A DNA stretch of 60,694 nucleotides from positions 1 to 60,694 of the forward strand of contig PLZG01000062.1 in assembly GCA_003152075.1 (NCBI GenBank), written 5' to 3'. Below are positions 59,483-60,694 of the stretch, piece after piece. The position numbers were made by a program, and so were the translations under genes. The notes beneath the pieces were generated by a model. It did not search any database. It was not told where the DNA came from and saw only the letters and a program-made list of their open reading frames with translations. Origin of the DNA: a candidate division FCPU426 bacterium. Lineage in GTDB: Bacteria; Oederibacteriota; Muellerivitia; Muellerivitales; Muellerivitaceae. Position 1 is the stretch's first letter; each line of letters opens with the position of its first letter.

Positions 59483-60694
59483 ATGCCCTTGACCCTGACC
59501 GGCCTGAGCGCGGACGAGGCCCACCGCCTGCTGTCCAGCCACGGCCCCAACGACCTGCACCCGCCCCGCAAAGCCGCCTGGCTGAACCGCCTGCTGCGGG
59601 TGCTGGGGGAACCCACCCTGCTGGCGCTGCTGGCGGTGCTGACCCTTTACATCTTCATGGGTTCGCGCGGCGAAGCCGTGCTGCTGGGCCTTTTTGTGGC
59701 CCTGGTGCTGGGCATCACCTATGTGGAGGAGTCCCGCACTGAACAGACCGTGGAGGCCCTGGGCCGCTTCGCCAGCCCCCGCGCCGTGGCCAACCGGGAC
59801 GGGGCCTGGATCCGCATCGCGGGCAACGAGGTGGTGCCCGGCGACCTGCTGCGCCTGGCCGAAGGCGACCGCATCCCGGCCGACGTGCAGCTGCTGGAGG
59901 CCCACGACCTGAAGGTGGATGAGAGCCTGCTCAGCGGCGAGAGCGCGGCCGTGTTCAAGCACGAGGGGGCCGGCGAGGACGCCTTTGCCTGGGCCGGCTG
60001 CCGCGTGATCGCGGGCCAGGGCATGGCCCGGGTCACGGCCACCGGGCTGCGAACCAAGGTGGGCCTGCTGAGCGTCAGCCTCACCCAGATCCACAGCGAC
60101 GCCACGCCCTTCCAAGAGGCGGCCGAAGGCCTGGTGCGCTGGCTGGGCTGGCTGGGCGCGGCCAGCTGCGTGGTGGTGGTGCTGCTCTGCCGCTGGGGCG
60201 GCCAAGCCTGGGCCCCGGCCCTGCTCATGGGCCTGACCCTGGCCATCACCCTGGTGCCGGAAGAGCTGCCCGTGATCCTGACCGTGTTCATGGCCATGGG
60301 TTCGCGACGCCTGGCCCTGCATAAAGTGCTGGTACAGCGCCTGCCCGCGGTGGAGACCCTGGGCGCCATCTCCATCCTGGCCGTGGACAAGACCGGCACG
60401 CTCACCGCCAACCAAATGCGGCTGGACCAGGTGCTGGCCGCGCCGGGCGCGGACACCGAGGGCCTGCTCGCCGCCGGAGCCCGGGCCTGCGAACCCGAAC
60501 CGTTCGACCCGATGGAGCGCGAAATACTGGCCCGGGCCGGCGAGCCCATGGGGCGCATCACCAAGGAGTACGAGCTGCACGGCCTGCCCCCGCGCATGGG
60601 CCACGTGTGGGACTGCGGCCTCCTGAGCGTGAAGGGCGGGCTCGAAGGCGTGCTGGAACAATGCGTGGAGGAGCCCAGCTGGGCCTGGGCCCGC
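59483..60694 (+). CDS. P-type cation-transporting ATPase, N-terminal part
   Basis: The frame is open from the ATG at 59483 to the window edge, 404 codons. It shows an N-terminal cation-ATPase domain (AHRLLSSHGPNDL), A-domain motif VDESLLSGES, the membrane motif TLVPEELPVI (PEELP, as in Ca2+-type pumps rather than CPC heavy-metal pumps) and the phosphorylation motif DKTGTLTANQM. It resembles the PacL/P2-type family; the ion is not certain. No good ribosome site is visible before the ATG. High GC, as for its neighbours. Confidence 0.9.
   Translation, partial: MPLTLTGLSADEAHRLLSSHGPNDLHPPRKAAWLNRLLRVLGEPTLLALLAVLTLYIFMGSRGEAVLLGLFVALVLGITYVEESRTEQTVEALGRFASPRAVANRDGAWIRIAGNEVVPGDLLRLAEGDRIPADVQLLEAHDLKVDESLLSGESAAVFKHEGAGEDAFAWAGCRVIAGQGMARVTATGLRTKVGLLSVSLTQIHSDATPFQEAAEGLVRWLGWLGAASCVVVVLLCRWGGQAWAPALLMGLTLAITLVPEELPVILTVFMAMGSRRLALHKVLVQRLPAVETLGAISILAVDKTGTLTANQMRLDQVLAAPGADTEGLLAAGARACEPEPFDPMEREILARAGEPMGRITKEYELHGLPPRMGHVWDCGLLSVKGGLEGVLEQCVEEPSWAWAR

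Noticed and set aside
58589-60661. A 690-residue minus-strand open frame
   Set aside because: It lies opposite the ABC permease and P-type ATPase, both with intact motifs; it is a high-GC shadow.

Overview
The window comes from a Gram-negative bacterium: it encodes several outer-membrane beta-barrels, many lipobox lipoproteins and a LolA-like protein. Giant Thr/Pro/Asn-repeat surface proteins with FlgD-like C-termini, SLH-type porins and several families of short dispersed palindromic repeats suggest an uncultured candidate-phylum lineage. The sequence alone does not fix which one, and no rRNA or tRNA gene was found.

Layout. 1-1.6 kb: the end of an RluA-type pseudouridine synthase and two small lipoproteins. 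1.7-21.3 kb (minus strand): read in transcription order, a carbohydrate-binding lipoprotein, three large SLH/coiled-coil/barrel porins, two more binding lipoproteins, a terminator, a GH29 alpha-L-fucosidase, a xylose-binding protein, a GH26-like glycosidase, a STAND/TPR ATPase, a polyphosphate-type glucokinase and a TPR protein. 21.6-26 kb (plus): a TPT-repeat carbohydrate-binding lipoprotein and a secreted PA14-GH31 alpha-xylosidase. 26-36.1 kb (minus): two giant TNTPT-repeat proteins, one with an N-terminal bacterial expansin. 36.2-37.6 kb: an oligosaccharide-binding lipoprotein (minus). 38-45.8 kb (plus): a third TPT-repeat binding lipoprotein, a GH2 beta-galactosidase and a cytoplasmic GH31 alpha-xylosidase. 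45.7-50.3 kb (minus): a housekeeping-type cluster with a GNAT enzyme, SnoaL-like and SRPBCC/AHSA1 proteins, an ArsR regulator and two unknowns. 50.6-55.2 kb (minus): a CbiM-FtsX fusion permease, a LolA-like protein and a porin. 55.3-60.7 kb: much higher GC, with a lipoprotein, a dienelactone hydrolase, an amino-acid ABC transporter whose permease is interrupted by an amber codon, and the start of a P-type cation ATPase.

How it works together (inference). Alpha-xylosidase, alpha-L-fucosidase and beta-galactosidase are the three side-chain activities needed to strip fucosylated xyloglucan. Together with an expansin, surface binding lipoproteins, dedicated porins, xylose- and oligosaccharide-binding proteins and a glucokinase, 1.7-45.8 kb looks like a xyloglucan (plant primary wall) utilisation locus built without SusC/SusD. 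In three places a binding lipoprotein is followed by a terminator and then by one of the side-chain glycosidases. No endo-xyloglucanase, beta-glucosidase or sugar ABC permease is visible here, so those functions must lie elsewhere.

Other points of interest are the tandem hairpin array at 30.6 kb, dispersed repeats that run into signal-peptide coding regions, the CbiM-FtsX fusion and the sharp composition change at about 53 kb.
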